This document shows, one piece after another, positions 21,260-32,299 of a stretch of 64,000 nt of DNA. A program made the translations under genes and the position numbers. The notes beneath the pieces are model-generated. The model ran no database searches and was not told where the DNA came from. It saw only the letters and a list, made by a program, of their open reading frames with translations. The first letter of the stretch is position 1; each line of letters starts with the position of its first letter. Origin of the DNA: Xenopus tropicalis (Eukaryota; Chordata; Amphibia; Anura; Pipidae); contig NC_030681.2 in NCBI RefSeq assembly GCF_000004195.4, forward strand, positions 137,361,506 to 137,425,505, read 5' to 3'.

Positions 21260-21370
21260 CAGGCCCAGACTGGCAATCTGTGGGTTCAGGCAAATGCCAG
21301 AGGGGCTGCTGTAAGACGCCATAGACAGTCACTATTTATTGGGCTGGTGGGGCTGATCCAGTCCAGACCG
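21260..21370 (-). mobile_element. Short hAT element, GACTGGCAATCTGTGG family
   Basis: Starts CAGGCCCAGACTGGCAATCT and ends CAGTCCAGACCG. Flanking octamers GGTGCCCG (21252-21259) and GGTGCCCA (21371-21378) match at 7 of 8. Internally deleted: 111 bp against 146 bp for the copy at 35319. Confidence 0.75.
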
Positions 21371-21378
21371 GGTGCCCA

Positions 21379-22255
21379 TGTGCCATTGCCCTAATGGTTC
21401 TACCACAGCCCTATACAGAATTGTCTGGATTCCAGCTTGACTTAAAGTGATTTAGGCCAAGTAGCCCCATATGCCATTACCCTAAAGCATAAAGGTTTGA
21501 CCATCTATGCCAGACTCCTTAGCCTTAACAAAGACAAAATAAACCTACATTTTCTTCTGGTTACAAACTGTCAGTAATATTTGGGAATAAATCAGGGAAT
21601 GTATCCAGTTCTAAACAGCATATAAACACGGAGTGGGAAACAAATCTATTTTACGGTGGAAACAGGCTGGGCTGTCCTTTTAAAAGCACTAGGACAAAGA
21701 GGATCCCAGCTCATCGCTTAAAGGGGGCAATTAGGAAGAAATATGAGCAAAGCATGACAGTTATTGGCCTTTAAATGCGGCAATAAAAAATGCATGGCAG
21801 TTTGGGTTAAGAAACCCTCAATCAGACTAATTCCTTAATTGCCACTTTCATGCTATACCTACACCTGGTCCTTGCTATTCTGTGCATCCAAAGTAGAAAT
21901 TATTTTACCGCTAAAGCTTTCAATGCTGATGGAAGAGGTGAGTTATAACTGGGAGAGAAAGATTGGGAGAGAGGGCTATGAACGTGGAGTGCTGGCAATG
22001 TTGCCCTAGGGGCCATCCCCTAAGCCACAATGTTTTACACCAAAGTTATACAGATTTCCATTGCATATAAAGCAGGGATAGTCCTGCTCTGGCTTGCATA
22101 CAACTCCCAGCATCCTCAGTCATCTAGGCAGATTACAGATGACAGTATCTGGGTTAAATTGGTTTGGACAAACACTATCCTACCATCCTTCAATCACTTT
22201 ATATGATGTAATACATTACATTATTACTAGTGTTTGTGAACAAAACCCACAGAAA
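21379..22255. promoter_or_regulatory. Single-copy stretch with an enhancer-like core
   Basis: 21600-21880 is repeat-free and complex, with GGCAATTAGGAAG, GGTTAAGAAACCC and AGACTAATTCCTTAATTGCC. No coding frame. The cis-regulatory idea is inference. Confidence 0.35.
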
Positions 22256-22259
22256 TGAG

Positions 22260-22560
22260 AATATATAGAAAGGGGCTCTCCACCCAAAAACTGCTTTCCT
22301 ATATACATTAATGACCATTAATACTTATTTGTAAATGTGGTTACAACTGAAAGCAGCATCTGTCCAGTCCTTTCTGTTCTCTGGTTCTGACTCTTGAAAC
22401 AATGCAGCAGAAGTTAGTTCTTCTCCAGTTGTGTTAATGAGTTGACGGTGCTACATTATTTCCACAGTCAGAACCAGCAGTATGGAGAATATGGACAGAC
22501 AGACACTGCTTTTACAATTACATTTACAATTAAACCACTGACAATGGTTAATTCATATAT
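22260..22560 (+). repeat. Interspersed repeat related to 32040-32225
   Basis: CTGACTCTTGAAACAATGCA, GCAGAAGTTAGTTCTTCTCC and ACAATTAAACCACTGACAAT recur, diverged, at 32040-32225. CTCTCCACCCAAAAACTGCT suggests a T2-type source, but the end is missing. Confidence 0.45.
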
Positions 22561-22617
22561 TATGGATCAAACGTGGACAGCAATGATCTGACAAATCAGT
22601 ATATTCTTCTGCAAATC

Positions 22618-22946
22618 TCTTGCCCATACATGTGGAGCAACAGTTCAGTAAACAGTAAATCAACAGTTCTCTGCCTGATCTGAACACTGGTCCAAATTGG
22701 GCAGATCCTATTGTTTGGATGTTTGAATCATAATGTGGGAGTATGGGCACCTGTCAGCCAAAGACCAAACCAATGTGGCCTTCATCTGACACTATTTTTA
22801 AACTTACCCAATATATATTTACCTAATTTACGGGCAGAACCCAGTCAGGCCAGCAGTCCTGAGCACCCCATACAGGGGCCTAAAAGTTGTAAACTCAGCC
22901 TGGAGGAGCCAAGTCACCACAGTTTATTGGCCCGTGTATGGCCAGC
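22618..22946 (-). mobile_element. TTA-target MITE, strongly worn
   Basis: The right end TTATTGGCCCGTGTATGGCC is clear. The left end is tentative (CCCATACATGTGG). GTTTGGATGTTTGAAT and CCAGTCAGGCCAGC are vague remnants of family blocks. Confidence 0.45.
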
Positions 22947-22949
22947 CAA

Positions 22950-24310
22950 GGTAAGGAGCTAATATAGGGAATTAGTAGTAGTAGTAGCAATACAGTGAAA
23001 CATCTGCTAGAACTGCTATATTATTCCTTTACTCTGCTGGCCTCCCTGCCAAAGCCACAGAAGTGTATTTGTGTATTACACCCTGCTGCAGAATCTGAAT
23101 GTTGCAATTGGACCTGTGTGTCTCAGTGCCAGGTAAGACTTTTGCCTCCGTCCATTAGTAATTGATTCCAGGTTCTCTCCTGCTTGTATCAAATGCAATG
23201 GCAATTTCATTCCTACACCTGGCAATGCATTGGGATTAATGGTTTCATTCTTTGGTTTATTTTAATGCACTGGAGGTGTTTATAGACTTGCCACTAAGAG
23301 GCTATTAAAGTAGCAATATCTGCAGAGTTGTAGCTAGTTCAGCACCATGGACAGAGTTAAGGGCTGTTGTGGCTTGAAAGGATCCTATGCTCTGAGGCCT
23401 CTTTCCACCTATGTAAAAGCATGACGTGGGCAGATATGGACATTACCATGGCCATGCAATTCCTAAACCAAAACATTTGTACCTGTCCTGATAAATGTTA
23501 CATGTGAGGCCATATTCCTAAACTGCACATTCCTTTCAGGAACACTGATGAATGATCTTGGCTTTACACTTTTCCTCTTGCTTTTTGTATCCCATGTATA
23601 TCATTTATAGTTCCAAGTCATTTTATTTACTAGGTTTCCTTTCCAGGGCCAGAAGAATTACAGGCCCTAGATAGATTTCCTAGGAATTTGGTATAATAAG
23701 GACCTAACTAAGTTACCAGTGCAGTCAGTGTAGTTCACATTTTGAAACACTGGATTTGTTCCTGTGGATTACAGTGCTAAGGAGAGTCCAATAAATATAA
23801 CATCTCGATGGGGCTTGTCAGTGGATCCTTCAACCTGCATAGAAATATAGAATACTATATTTCCTATACTATAAAAAGCATTACATAATAGGGCTCTGAA
23901 CTGCTGAGTCTGTCTGAGAGACCTGTAATATACTTATTATGTAATATACTTATTATGTGCACTTAGAATGCTTTGTAGTCACTATGTTGAAATTGAGTTT
24001 ATGGAATGTATATATTTGTTCCACAGACTGCAGCTTTCTAACGGGTATGGAACAAAAGGTGCCTTCTATTGACAGTAGAGGGAAGCTGTATGAGTAGTCC
24101 TTGGACTAGGGTTGTCAACCAAAACCATACTACATTGTGTTAGGGGATAGATTGCAGTCCAATGCATTTTATTATGCCCCTCCTTATCCCTAGTCTGACA
24201 TGTGTCAGCTCCTTTTCAGTAATGGGTGGTTCTTCCAGTAGCCCTTGACTAGCCACTGTCACCGCAAAATAAAAGAGTCATGGACCAAAGTGCAATTGGT
24301 GGAACGGCAT
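22950..24310. promoter_or_regulatory. Long single-copy stretch with enhancer-like core
   Basis: 23100-23310 is repeat-free: CCATTAGTAATTGATTCCAG, ATCAAATGCAATGGCAATTT, GGGATTAATGGTTTC. An imperfect duplication TAATATACTTATTATGT occurs twice at 23927-23957. Nothing else recognised. Confidence 0.3.
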
Positions 24311-24316
24311 TTAACT

Positions 24317-24400
24317 CAGGGGTGCCCAAAAGGCAGACTATGACCTACTAGGTCGAAGATCTGCAGCTGGTGAGCAGCAGTTGTTAGTAATAGGCACACT
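24317..24400 (+). mobile_element. hAT fragment, CAGGGGTGCCCAA family
   Basis: CAGGGGTGCCCAAAAGGCAG and GACCTACTAGGTCG resemble a hAT left end. No right end or target duplication. Confidence 0.4.
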
Positions 24401-25800
24401 GTATTCAGATGTCTTAGGACAATGACAAATTAGAAAATTAGTATTGGTCGTGCAATGGTTTCTCAGAGCCTGGCACTGATGTTTCCATACAAAGTATAAT
24501 GTTAGACACTGGTGCTCAAGTAAACCCTACCTTCTCCCTTGGCTGTATGATACCTTTCCATTTTGTTGCATGGTTTCTCCCATACAGTGTCCCTCTCTGC
24601 ACATCCTCGGCTCTTCTTTTACCCAGCATTCTATTCATTCTACTCCTTAAATCCAAACTGATGTTTGGGTCTTGCATCAGGTCCTTGGCTCAGAAGAACA
24701 TGGTGATACAGGCAGACTAGTGTCAAACGCTGCTTTGTTGCAAGGTATTTGCAAATACTCCACTCACACACCTAATATTCTTGCCAACCGCCACTCCTTT
24801 TCTCTGTTACACCTTAAGTGGAAAAAAATGCAGAAACAACAGTAACAACTCATAGGTTTAAATATTTGCCAAATTTGCTGCCATATTTGATACATACTTG
24901 TATCCTGCCCTGAACTTTTTTGAATTGCCACAGGTGAAATGGGACATGGGACACATATAGTGATGTGTTTGACTCCATCCTCCATACTACCCACCTACCC
25001 TACGTATGACTGATTCTGACCCATAAGTTAGGAAGCCAGTCTGACCCTACTTAACTTGAACCACACATTGGCATGTACATTTAAGCATTTTCAGGCCAAA
25101 AGGCCAAAAAAGAAGGTGGCAGTTTCCAATTAATTCAAACTCACAGGGTGTCAGCCATTTCTCCACCAGCTGAGGTATGCCAGCAGAGAAAGGCTAAATG
25201 TACCATTAACCTGAGTAGTCACCATGGTAAACTTAAGCATATTTATCAACATCTGAGATTCACATAAATAGAGTTTTTGTTTTCAGTTTGTTTGTTTTTT
25301 TAAATTTTTAGATTAAAAACATGGGCATCTGCAAACAGCAACAAGGGTGGGCAAGTGTGGGGCAAGTGCCCACCTGGAATTGTGCATACTTCACAGAACT
25401 GAGTAGGGAGGGCAGAGCTGTAGTACCTGCATCTTCTTTCCTCTTACACAGCCATGAAGGGATTGGATGGGCTGAAAGGCAATTTCAAATGTCACCCTCC
25501 AGCCTGTCCAATTCCCATGCAGCTCTACCAAAACAAGAGAAAACAAGTGGTCACAGAAAGCTCTTTCTACAATTAATTTGAAGTGGATTGAGATTTGGCT
25601 CAGGCAGGTACAAAAATAACAGCTTGTCCTTCTGCTATTGTATTCCACTAATATACAGGGCTCAAATACAAAGTTGCACTGGTCAACAACAAAATGTGAC
25701 ATACAATGACCGCCTAGTGGAATTTATCTCTCTACATAGGTTATTGGTTAGTACAAGACAATCTGGAGGAATGAAATGGGTAAAGATACAGGAAAATATT
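24400..25800. other. Long single-copy stretch
   Basis: No recognised transposon and no convincing exon. Small open frames (24499-24720, 25321-25581, 25391-25702) lack protein-like character. Confidence 0.35.
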
Positions 25801-25809
25801 GCTGTATCA

Positions 25810-26028
25810 GTCATTCAGCCATAGCTCCAAGGATTTTTAAGACAACCAATACATATTTACCCCAAATTTTAGTCCACGTGGCCTTCAAGCTGGGCTTTCA
25901 TATGTATCTAGGAGAACAAATGGTCACTGTCCCCAATTCTCTCCCCCATACTGGGCTTCAGCCTGAGGTCCTCTGCCATTGCTTCAACCCCCCTCCCCCC
26001 CAAGGGGCTAGCCCTACAGTTTGGGAAC
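25810..26028 (-). mobile_element. hAT-like fragment, GGTTCCCAAACTGTAGGG family
   Basis: CATTCAGCCATAGCTCCAAG, TTCAAGCTGGGCTTTCATAT and TACAGTTTGGGAACC recur in diverged form at 28030-28190 and 54573-54868. It is cut at the right by the next element. Confidence 0.5.
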
Positions 26029-26235
26029 CAGTGACGTAACTATAGAAGAAGCAGACCCTGAGGCCCTGGGGTCAGGGGGTCCTAGTGACAAGGTCTACTA
26101 CTATAGTATAGAATTAATATAGAAATTAGCCCTGCCCAGAAGCTCTCCTACCTGAGAGCAGGCAGGGAGCTGGGGAAGCGAGCAGGCAGAATAGTGGGGT
26201 GTGCGGTAGTGGGTCCGGGCAGGGTTGGCTGCGCC
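26029..26235 (+). mobile_element. hAT fragment, CAGTGGCGTAACTA family
   Basis: CAGTGACGTAACTATAGAAG and AAGCAGACCCTGAGGCCCTG are the left end. The interior has GAAGCTCTCCTACCTGAGAG. The right terminus is missing. Confidence 0.6.
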
Positions 26236-26239
26236 ACAC

Positions 26240-26930
26240 ATATTTAAACCATCTTTATGTTTTCTGCCAAGGGTTAAAGGTAACTTAATATATCCACCTT
26301 GCCTTGTATAGTAACTACTGCAAGCTATGGGTATGTAACGGGCACAGTTCCCTCGGCTGTTCCTTAGTTCCACTAGTTCTGACTCTACTTCATTGTCAAA
26401 GAACCACAAAGCCACAAATTGAATAGCGAGAATAATATGCGCCGCTGCCACTGCTGCTGTCATTACATTGTTTGACACTTGAGATGATGTTGCTGTAAAG
26501 ATAAGTGACAGAGGTAAGTGCTACTCGTTAATGACTGCAGCTGCTATGAGTAAAATATCTCTCATTTATTCATACTACATTGATAAGTGAGAACAGTGTT
26601 TATGGCAGGTCGTCACTTATCACTTACAGGGAGGTGGGGGATATGAACTGCTATAACCACTACAGATCAGCTGTCTGATGGAGCCGCCAGGCAGTGCTAC
26701 CTGGGTAGCTGCTTATACAACTGCCAAATCCACTTTATAAATTACAACCAAGATATTATAGAACAATAAGTCGTTTTTTCCCTATAGGACAATGCAAGTA
26801 ACTAAAGGACATCCACTAAGGCTTGGGAAAAGGTGGTTTCAGCATCAGTTTTTTTTTTGCAAAACAGTTCTCTTTCAGGATCATTTAAAAACCTGGCAGA
26901 GGAGAAGGGACTAAAACATTGATCTTATAA
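26240..26930. other. Single-copy stretch
   Basis: Nothing recognised. ATAAGTGAGAACAGTG...GTCGTCACTTATCACTTACA forms a short imperfect inverted pair around 26581-26628. Confidence 0.35.
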
Positions 26931-26934
26931 ATTG

Positions 26935-27299
26935 TAACAACGTCTTTGCAGGTTACAGACAGCATGCAGGAACTACATAACCCACAATGCATTGCACTGT
27001 GATGTTCCTTTCCTTATTGACATCACATGTGCAGGGAATTGTGGGATTGGGAGGATGCAGGCTGAAGGCAGGCTGAGGACAGGCGACTACTGTTACATTT
27101 TATATGAGTCTCAAAGTAGTCAGCCAGATCAGCTGGGGAACAGGGGGCGGGGCTTAGGGAACTGTTCCAAACCATATTATTACATTAAAAATCATTAAAA
27201 GGCTGCTTATTTTTTTATTAGTGTATATGGCACAGTTGTTTACAAATATGTTTTCTTTTCGAAAAGCTTAAGTTGTGTTTGGGTGGAGTTCCCCTTTAA
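26935..27299 (-). mobile_element. T2-type MITE, right end intact
   Basis: Ends GGTGGAGTTCCCCTTTAA (TTAA at 27296-27299). The interior has CATAACCCACAATGCATTGC, GGCGACTACTGTTACATTTT and GGGGGCGGGGCTTAGG, as in a common frog T2 subfamily. The left end is absent. Confidence 0.6.
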
Positions 27300-27690
27300 T
27301 GGACACCTTTTTATGTAGTGCAAATTACATCAGTATCTGGCTATGGATTCTGGGAGTTGTAGTTAACATCTACTACAGAACTGGTAGTCAGACATCTTTG
27401 CATTAATATACTGTAAGTCTCCCTGTCAGGCATTCCATGAGCAATATTTATTTTTTGTTATGGAGTTAAAATGTATGAGCCATTATCTAAAAGCACAGAA
27501 GCTTAATCCCTGCAATTTTTAGCAGCATTTATCCTTTCAGCCCGACTGCAATAAATCATTTTCAGACCTGCCTATGGCAAGAATATATCCGCCGCCTGTA
27601 CTGGGCTGGATCCTAGCTCACACATTCATTGCTAAGCACCTTGGAATGAGGAAGAAAAGATGTGGGATAAATTGGTGTTTCCTCTTTATT
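27300..27690. other. Single-copy stretch
   Basis: 27520-27680 is repeat-free (ATAAATCATTTTCAGACCTG, GAATATATCCGCCGCC) and might be conserved. Otherwise nothing. Confidence 0.25.
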
Positions 27691-27713
27691 AAACATTCAC
27701 TGCTATATATATA

Positions 27714-27730
27714 GTGTGTGTGTGTGTGTG
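27714..27730 (+). repeat. (GT)n microsatellite
   Basis: GTGTGTGTGTGTGTGTG directly after TATATATATA. Confidence 0.9.
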
Positions 27731-27890
27731 TACATAGTAGTTAAGGTTGAAAAAAGGCATGCATCTATCAAGTTCAGTCATACAGTATATATAGAGAGAG
27801 AGAACCTTTAAATAAATAATGCATTGTCTTATGTCTCCAGTGTCATAATATCTGGCTACGTAGTAGTGAAGCTTGAAAAAAGACACCCCA
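27731..27890 (+). repeat. Frog interspersed repeat (GTTGAAAAAAGGCA)
   Basis: ACATAGTAGTTAAGGTTGAA with CCATCAAGTTCA-like CTATCAAGTTCAGTC is a phrase common in frog retroposon-derived repeats. A second partial copy (ACGTAGTAGTGAAGCTTGAA) starts at 27857. Confidence 0.45.
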
Positions 27891-28029
27891 GGTTGATCTC
27901 CTGCTGAAAGAAATATTGCATAACATCTACATGACTCAGAATGGCAAACAACTTCTCCCTGACTCCAGGGAGAAGGTGAATGGAAGGTATGTGATATTAT
28001 GCATGCAAACCGCCCCTAAATCCAAAGTG

Positions 28030-28190
28030 TCATGGTGTTTGTACATACCAGGCCTTTCTGCATTATCAGCCATTCTGCCACAGTTCCAAAATTATCTAAG
28101 AAAAGAGATTTTCTCCCAAAATGTCACCCATAATGCCTTCAAGCTGGGCTTTCAGGTGTATGTAGTAAAGTTAGTAGGCATTCTGCCCTA
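28030..28190 (-). mobile_element. hAT-like fragment, same family as 25810
   Basis: ATCAGCCATTCTGCCACAGT and CCTTCAAGCTGGGCTTTCAG align with 25810-26028. No termini. Confidence 0.45.
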
Positions 28191-28197
28191 AGTGGCC

Positions 28198-28245
28198 TTA
28201 AAGGACAAGGAAAGTGAAACACACTGGGGGTGCCTAATTTAGGGT
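28198..28245 (+). mobile_element. T2-type left terminus
   Basis: TTAAAGGACAAGGAAAGTGA, then ACTGGGGGTGCC. No body follows. Confidence 0.45.
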
Positions 28246-28253
28246 GATCAGAT

Positions 28254-28359
28254 CAGGGACACGTCTAAAACATCCAGCCAGAAGCGCGTAACCATTTGCA
28301 GTTTAATTTAAATGCAATCAGTGTTGCCCTGCACCATGCATTTATTAGACGTGTCCCTG
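28254..28359. mobile_element. Small MITE with perfect 15-bp ends
   Basis: CAGGGACACGTCTAA (28254-28268) and TTAGACGTGTCCCTG (28345-28359) are perfect inverted repeats around about 76 bp. Family unknown to me. Confidence 0.55.
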
Positions 28360-28370
28360 GACTAGTTTAC

Positions 28371-28600
28371 TAGTGATGAGCGAAACGCATTTGTCGCCCA
28401 TGTCTTTTTTGTAGTCCGTTTTTGGGGTTTTTTTGTCCGCGCTTTTTTGAAGTGACCTTGCCCAATTTGACGAAATTTTTTACTCGTGGTGGAATTTTCC
28501 ACGTGAATTTTCACGGAAGTTTCGCGAAACAATTCGCCAATGGCAAAATGCGGAAATTCGGTGCGAATCCATGCCTGGCGAAAACATTTTCTCATCACTA
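28371..28600. mobile_element. MITE with TAGTGATGAGCG ends
   Basis: TAGTGATGAG (28371-28380) and CTCATCACTA (28591-28600) are inverted. If the outer TA is the target, the ends fit a TA-target (Tc1/mariner-like) MITE. The interior is CpG-rich: TTTCGCGAAACAATTCGCC. Confidence 0.65.
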
Positions 28601-28772
28601 CTGTTCACCTTCAAGCCCCACCTAATGATTGTGATCGCTAAACTTGGACCCCTTAAACCGTGCATTTGCACAGACCCTGACAGCCAAAAGGGGCCATTGG
28701 AAAGCAACTGAACATTGCAGAGCAGCTTTCATTTACCCTGGGCACAGGTCTGGGATGGCCTCCAAAATAGGC

Positions 28773-29009
28773 CAGTGGCATAACTATAGAGGAAGCAAAC
28801 CCAAGGTCATAGGAAGAGGCTGGGGGATAGGGGGGCCCCTATCATGGGGTCTGCTTCCTCTATGGTTAAGAAAATCCCCCCGGCCCACTCTCCTACCTGG
28901 ACACAAGCAGTGGGGAGAGGTGCTGTGAGTGGGTGCCGGGGGTGGGAACGATTTACAGGTGCACTGGGTCCTTCTGAATAAGGCCTGGCACCTTATTGTT
29001 ATGCCACTG
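28773..29009 (+). mobile_element. hAT element, CAGTGGCGTAACTA family, nested
   Basis: CAGTGGCATAACTATAGAGG to TTATTGTTATGCCACTG. The target remnant AATAGGCC/ATAAGGCC is imperfect. It contains its own hairpin (GGCCCCTATCATGGGGTC near 28833). Confidence 0.75.
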
Positions 29010-29057
29010 ATAAGGCCTTGACATTTCAAGTACACAGAGGCCCACCAGACCCCCTTA

Positions 29058-29275
29058 GGGCCGTGGCAGACAGGAAGATTAGCCCCCCGCAACAAATCTC
29101 CCTTGTCGCGGGCAATTAATCTCCCCAATAGGCTTGAATGTAAATCGCCGGTGGGATGGCCTATGCAGCGCAAGGCAACTTATCCCACTGCTGATTTACA
29201 TTCAAGCCGGTGGGATGGCATATCAGGGAGATTAGTCGCCCGCGACAAGGGAGATCTCCCTGTCTTCCACGGCCC
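29058..29275. mobile_element. Palindromic TTA-target MITE (GGGCCGTGGCAGACAGG)
   Basis: Perfect TTA at 29055-29057 and 29276-29278 flanks inverted ends GGGCCGTGGCAGACAGG / CCTGTCTTCCACGGCCC. Repeated blocks ATCTCCCTTGTCGCGGG and GGTGGGATGGC. Same family as 42746-43046. Confidence 0.85.
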
Positions 29276-29372
29276 TTAGGCCCAATAAATAGTGACTGTC
29301 TGTGGCATCTTGTGGCAGCCCTTTTGGCATTTGCCAGAATCCACAGATTGCCAGTCCGGGCCTACCTGTGCC

Positions 29373-30043
29373 TGTTCGTTTTTCACTAAAGTGGAGCATC
29401 AGACGAGGGACCAGGTTTAGCGATCGTAATCGCTGGGTGGGGGGGAATGTCTGACAAATTGCCACCTCCCTGTGATTTTCAAAATGCGATTGTGTGTTCA
29501 TAGGCACTAAACATCTGCACAAGCCCCTTAGCTCTAATGCTAAAAGACTGGGGGTCGACAGATTACAAAACTGAAGTTTTAAGTTCAATAGCATGTTGCA
29601 TATAAAAGTAACGTGGGTTTGGTTTGGATTAGCCTGCATTTATTTATCAGAACCAGATTTTGCTGGTTATAGGAGGAGGAATATGCTCTAATTTAACTCT
29701 GGCTGAGCGTATCACAGGCAGATAGGGATCAACTGCAGCCCTGACTGGAGGAGTACTTTCCCTTTAATACTCAGGATAATAATAATAATAATACTAATAA
29801 TGATAGTAATGCCAGCGTGCTATGGGGAAGTATTGTGAAAGAAATGAATCCAGCAGACATTTTGAAATTGTTATTGCAGCTGTGAGCCACTCACAAGCTG
29901 ATTTATAGGCCTCAATTCTCAGGCACAAGGACAGTGATAGGGGAGAAGTGTCAGCAGTCAGAACACACTTTGACATCTGCGGCTTTTGCAAAGCTGAATG
30001 ACTAGCTACGTTTATGGCTTTGCTCAGCCTCTTTGGTTTTCAT
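29373..30043. promoter_or_regulatory. Single-copy stretch with enhancer-like core
   Basis: 29800-30035 is repeat-free: CATTTTGAAATTGTTATTGC, CACAAGCTGATTTATAGGCC, AAAGCTGAATGACTAGC. A (TAA)n-like run lies at 29777-29802. Regulatory label is inference. Confidence 0.3.
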
Positions 30044-30870
30044 TTAAAGGGGAACTACTTTGACATTTTCATGACCGAGTAGCCGTGTCAGTTGTGCAAT
30101 TATCCCTGATGGAAACCTTGTTATGTGCACAGTGCATTTCAGGTGAGTACTTTTAAACATGGAACTTACCATATGGCACAATTTTATCTTATTTATTCTG
30201 CTGTGTTCCCATGGGAAAGGACATCAATGCTCAATGCTGCAATTATATGGGGACAAAGACAAGAAGAATGCAAAAATGGCATAAATAAAAACAACAATTT
30301 AAAGGGATTTTAGCAGCTACCTCGTTTCTAGAGACCAGTTTACCCTAGCAACAATGCAGTGGTTTGAATGAGGGGCAGGTAGATGAATAGGATAGGGCCT
30401 GTATAAAACGATAATTAATTACAAGAAATAATAACAATGCAAATGTAGCTGCACATGGTTTTTTGGCTACCACTGACCCCCTTTTAATTCTATGTTTTAT
30501 ATAATAAATGTGTTAGGAGTGTCAGTGGCATTGCACATGCTCAGTGTGCTCTGGGCAGCTGTTGAGAAGCTAAGCTTAGGGGTTGTGTCAAATCATCAAG
30601 CAGAAAATGAGGCTCGCCTGTCATAGAAGCTAATGCTACAGGGCTGATTATTACATTTTATATATTGTGAGTCCCTAAGCTCAGGTAAGTGACAGCAGCA
30701 CAAAGCATGTGCAGGGAATCAGCAGAAAAGAAGATGGGGGGCTACTGGGGCATCTTTGGGGGAACAGATCTTCCCTGCTAAAGGCCTGTGGTTGCCTTGG
30801 GCACAGAAGCACAAACCATAATGTACAACATTTATACCCTCCTTTTTTGTTAAGCTTTAGTTCTCCTAAC
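30044..30870. mobile_element. Composite of T2-type MITE pieces
   Basis: Three parts: a left end TTAAAGGGGAACTACTTTGA (30044); a reversed piece of the 2801 family with CCCTAGCAACAATGCAGTGG (30340-30480); and TGCTCAGTGTGCTCTGGGCA to AAGCTTTAGTTCTCCTAACT (30490-30870), the right part of another T2 subfamily. 30140-30320 is unassigned. Confidence 0.55.
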
Positions 30871-31740
30871 TAACCCTTTACATAACTCTTATTTTTAATT
30901 ATAAATATACAGTCGGGGTACAGGGTATCCCAGCCCGTGGCTCAGTCATAAATTTGCTGGCTGGCAGTAGAGCCAGAGTCAGAGTACCACCAGCCTCAAA
31001 CATATATCTTTATATTTGCCGGGAGTATGCAGTTACTGTATAGCACAATGGCAAGTCCACAGCATAAAAAACACACAGACAAATGAACTGGTTCCTGGTA
31101 AAACTGTGCCTAGTGCAAATGAACCTGAAAGGAGCCTTAGATTGCAAGCTTCACTGGGGCAGGGCCTGTAGAACTATAGGGCTAATATAATGACAGGTAA
31201 ATAAATGTGATCCAGTTATAATAACATATTCCTCCCAGTGTCTTAACAATTGTACAAATTAGGCCACACTATTTGTGCCAACGTATGACCCAGGTACATG
31301 TAAAACCCACCCACTTTTTGGTATCTAAATTTGAAACTGTCCTGCCTAAAGAGGGATTAATGAGAGATATTTAAACAATCAGCCTGTAGCGTTTTACCAG
31401 TATGCTGTTTTTTGGTTGCTGTGGGTTACAAGACCTAGCGCTAGCCCCATTCTTACTTTTGGCTGAAATGGTTTCCTAGCCACATAATATAAAGCGCCAA
31501 CATCTGCCTGTGACACATCAGGCTCCTAATTCTGCTCCCCAATGAGAAACTCTCGGCATATATGTATATCACAGAAACTAACACACCAACGTCACATAAT
31601 TGCTCCCTACTATTTCAATACCATGTCATGTGTAAATAAGCCCTGCTAGTTATCTATTATTGTATTATTTCTTTGTATTATTTTGATTGTAAGCTCGCAG
31701 AAGCAGGTCCCTCTGTACCTCCTCATTCATTATTTGCATC
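30871..31740. other. Single-copy DNA with two retroposon-tail scraps
   Basis: TTAGATTGCAAGCTTCACTG at 31138 and TTTTGATTGTAAGCTCGCAG at 31682 are short L2/CR1-tail fragments. Nothing else recognised. Confidence 0.45.
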
Positions 31741-32035
31741 TGCCCCCTCCATTGCAGCAGCACATGGACTCAACCTGCACCCCCCCCCCCCCCCCAAGCA
31801 TTGCAATCAGTTAGCATCTTGCTAGAGATGAGTTTGTTTGCTGCAGATGTTACCCAGGAGGAAATGTGTCAGCACCTGAGGACAGGACACACTCCGACGG
31901 AAATCACCTAGTGAATGTCACAATAAGATCACTTGGATAAAATAAACAGGGGGGGGGGGTGGACTTGTGCCTTTTAACCCTTTCCTGGCCAGGTTGTAGA
32001 TGAAAAAAGCATGTATACTCTTATTAAGAGTATTG
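31740..32035. promoter_or_regulatory. Repeat-free block around a C16 run
   Basis: C16 at 31780-31795 and a G10-rich run near 31950 bracket complex sequence (ATGTTACCCAGGAGGAAATG, GTGTCAGCACCTGAGG). Possible conserved block; inference only. Confidence 0.25.
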
Positions 32036-32039
32036 TATC

Positions 32040-32297
32040 CTTATTAGACCTTGTATCCTTTAGTGGTTTATTGCTTTATGTTCTGTTTCTGATTCTTGAA
32101 GCAATGTAGCAGAAGTCAGTTCTTCTCCGGCTGCTTTTGCTACTCTGTTTCAGGAGTCAGAGACTGAGAAGTCAGAGAGGTGCTGCTTTCAGTAGCAATT
32201 ACAGTTAGAAAGTACAAATTACACAATAGGAATGAGTAATCAATATATTATATTGTATATATTATTATATATTATTATATAATATACTGTATATAAG
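32040..32297 (+). repeat. Interspersed repeat plus AT-rich palindrome
   Basis: TGATTCTTGAAGCAATGTAG and AGTCAGTTCTTCTCCGGCTG match 22260-22560. 32241-32297 is a TATTATATATTATTATATAA-type AT-only tract. Confidence 0.5.
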
Positions 32298-32299
32298 TT

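Larger units (their letters stand above)
28745..29364 (-). mobile_element. hAT element with two nested insertions
   Basis: The GACTGGCAATCTGTGG family in reverse: CAGGTCTGGGATGGCC at left, GATTGCCAGTCCGGGCCTA at right. Flanks CCTGGGCA (28737-28744) and CCTGTGCC (29365-29372) agree at 6 of 8. It is interrupted by 28773-29009 and 29058-29275. Confidence 0.75.

Noticed and set aside
26599..26628. Inverted pair GTCACTTATCACTTACA as a MITE end
   Set aside because: The match is short and imperfect, and no second terminus or target duplication is found.
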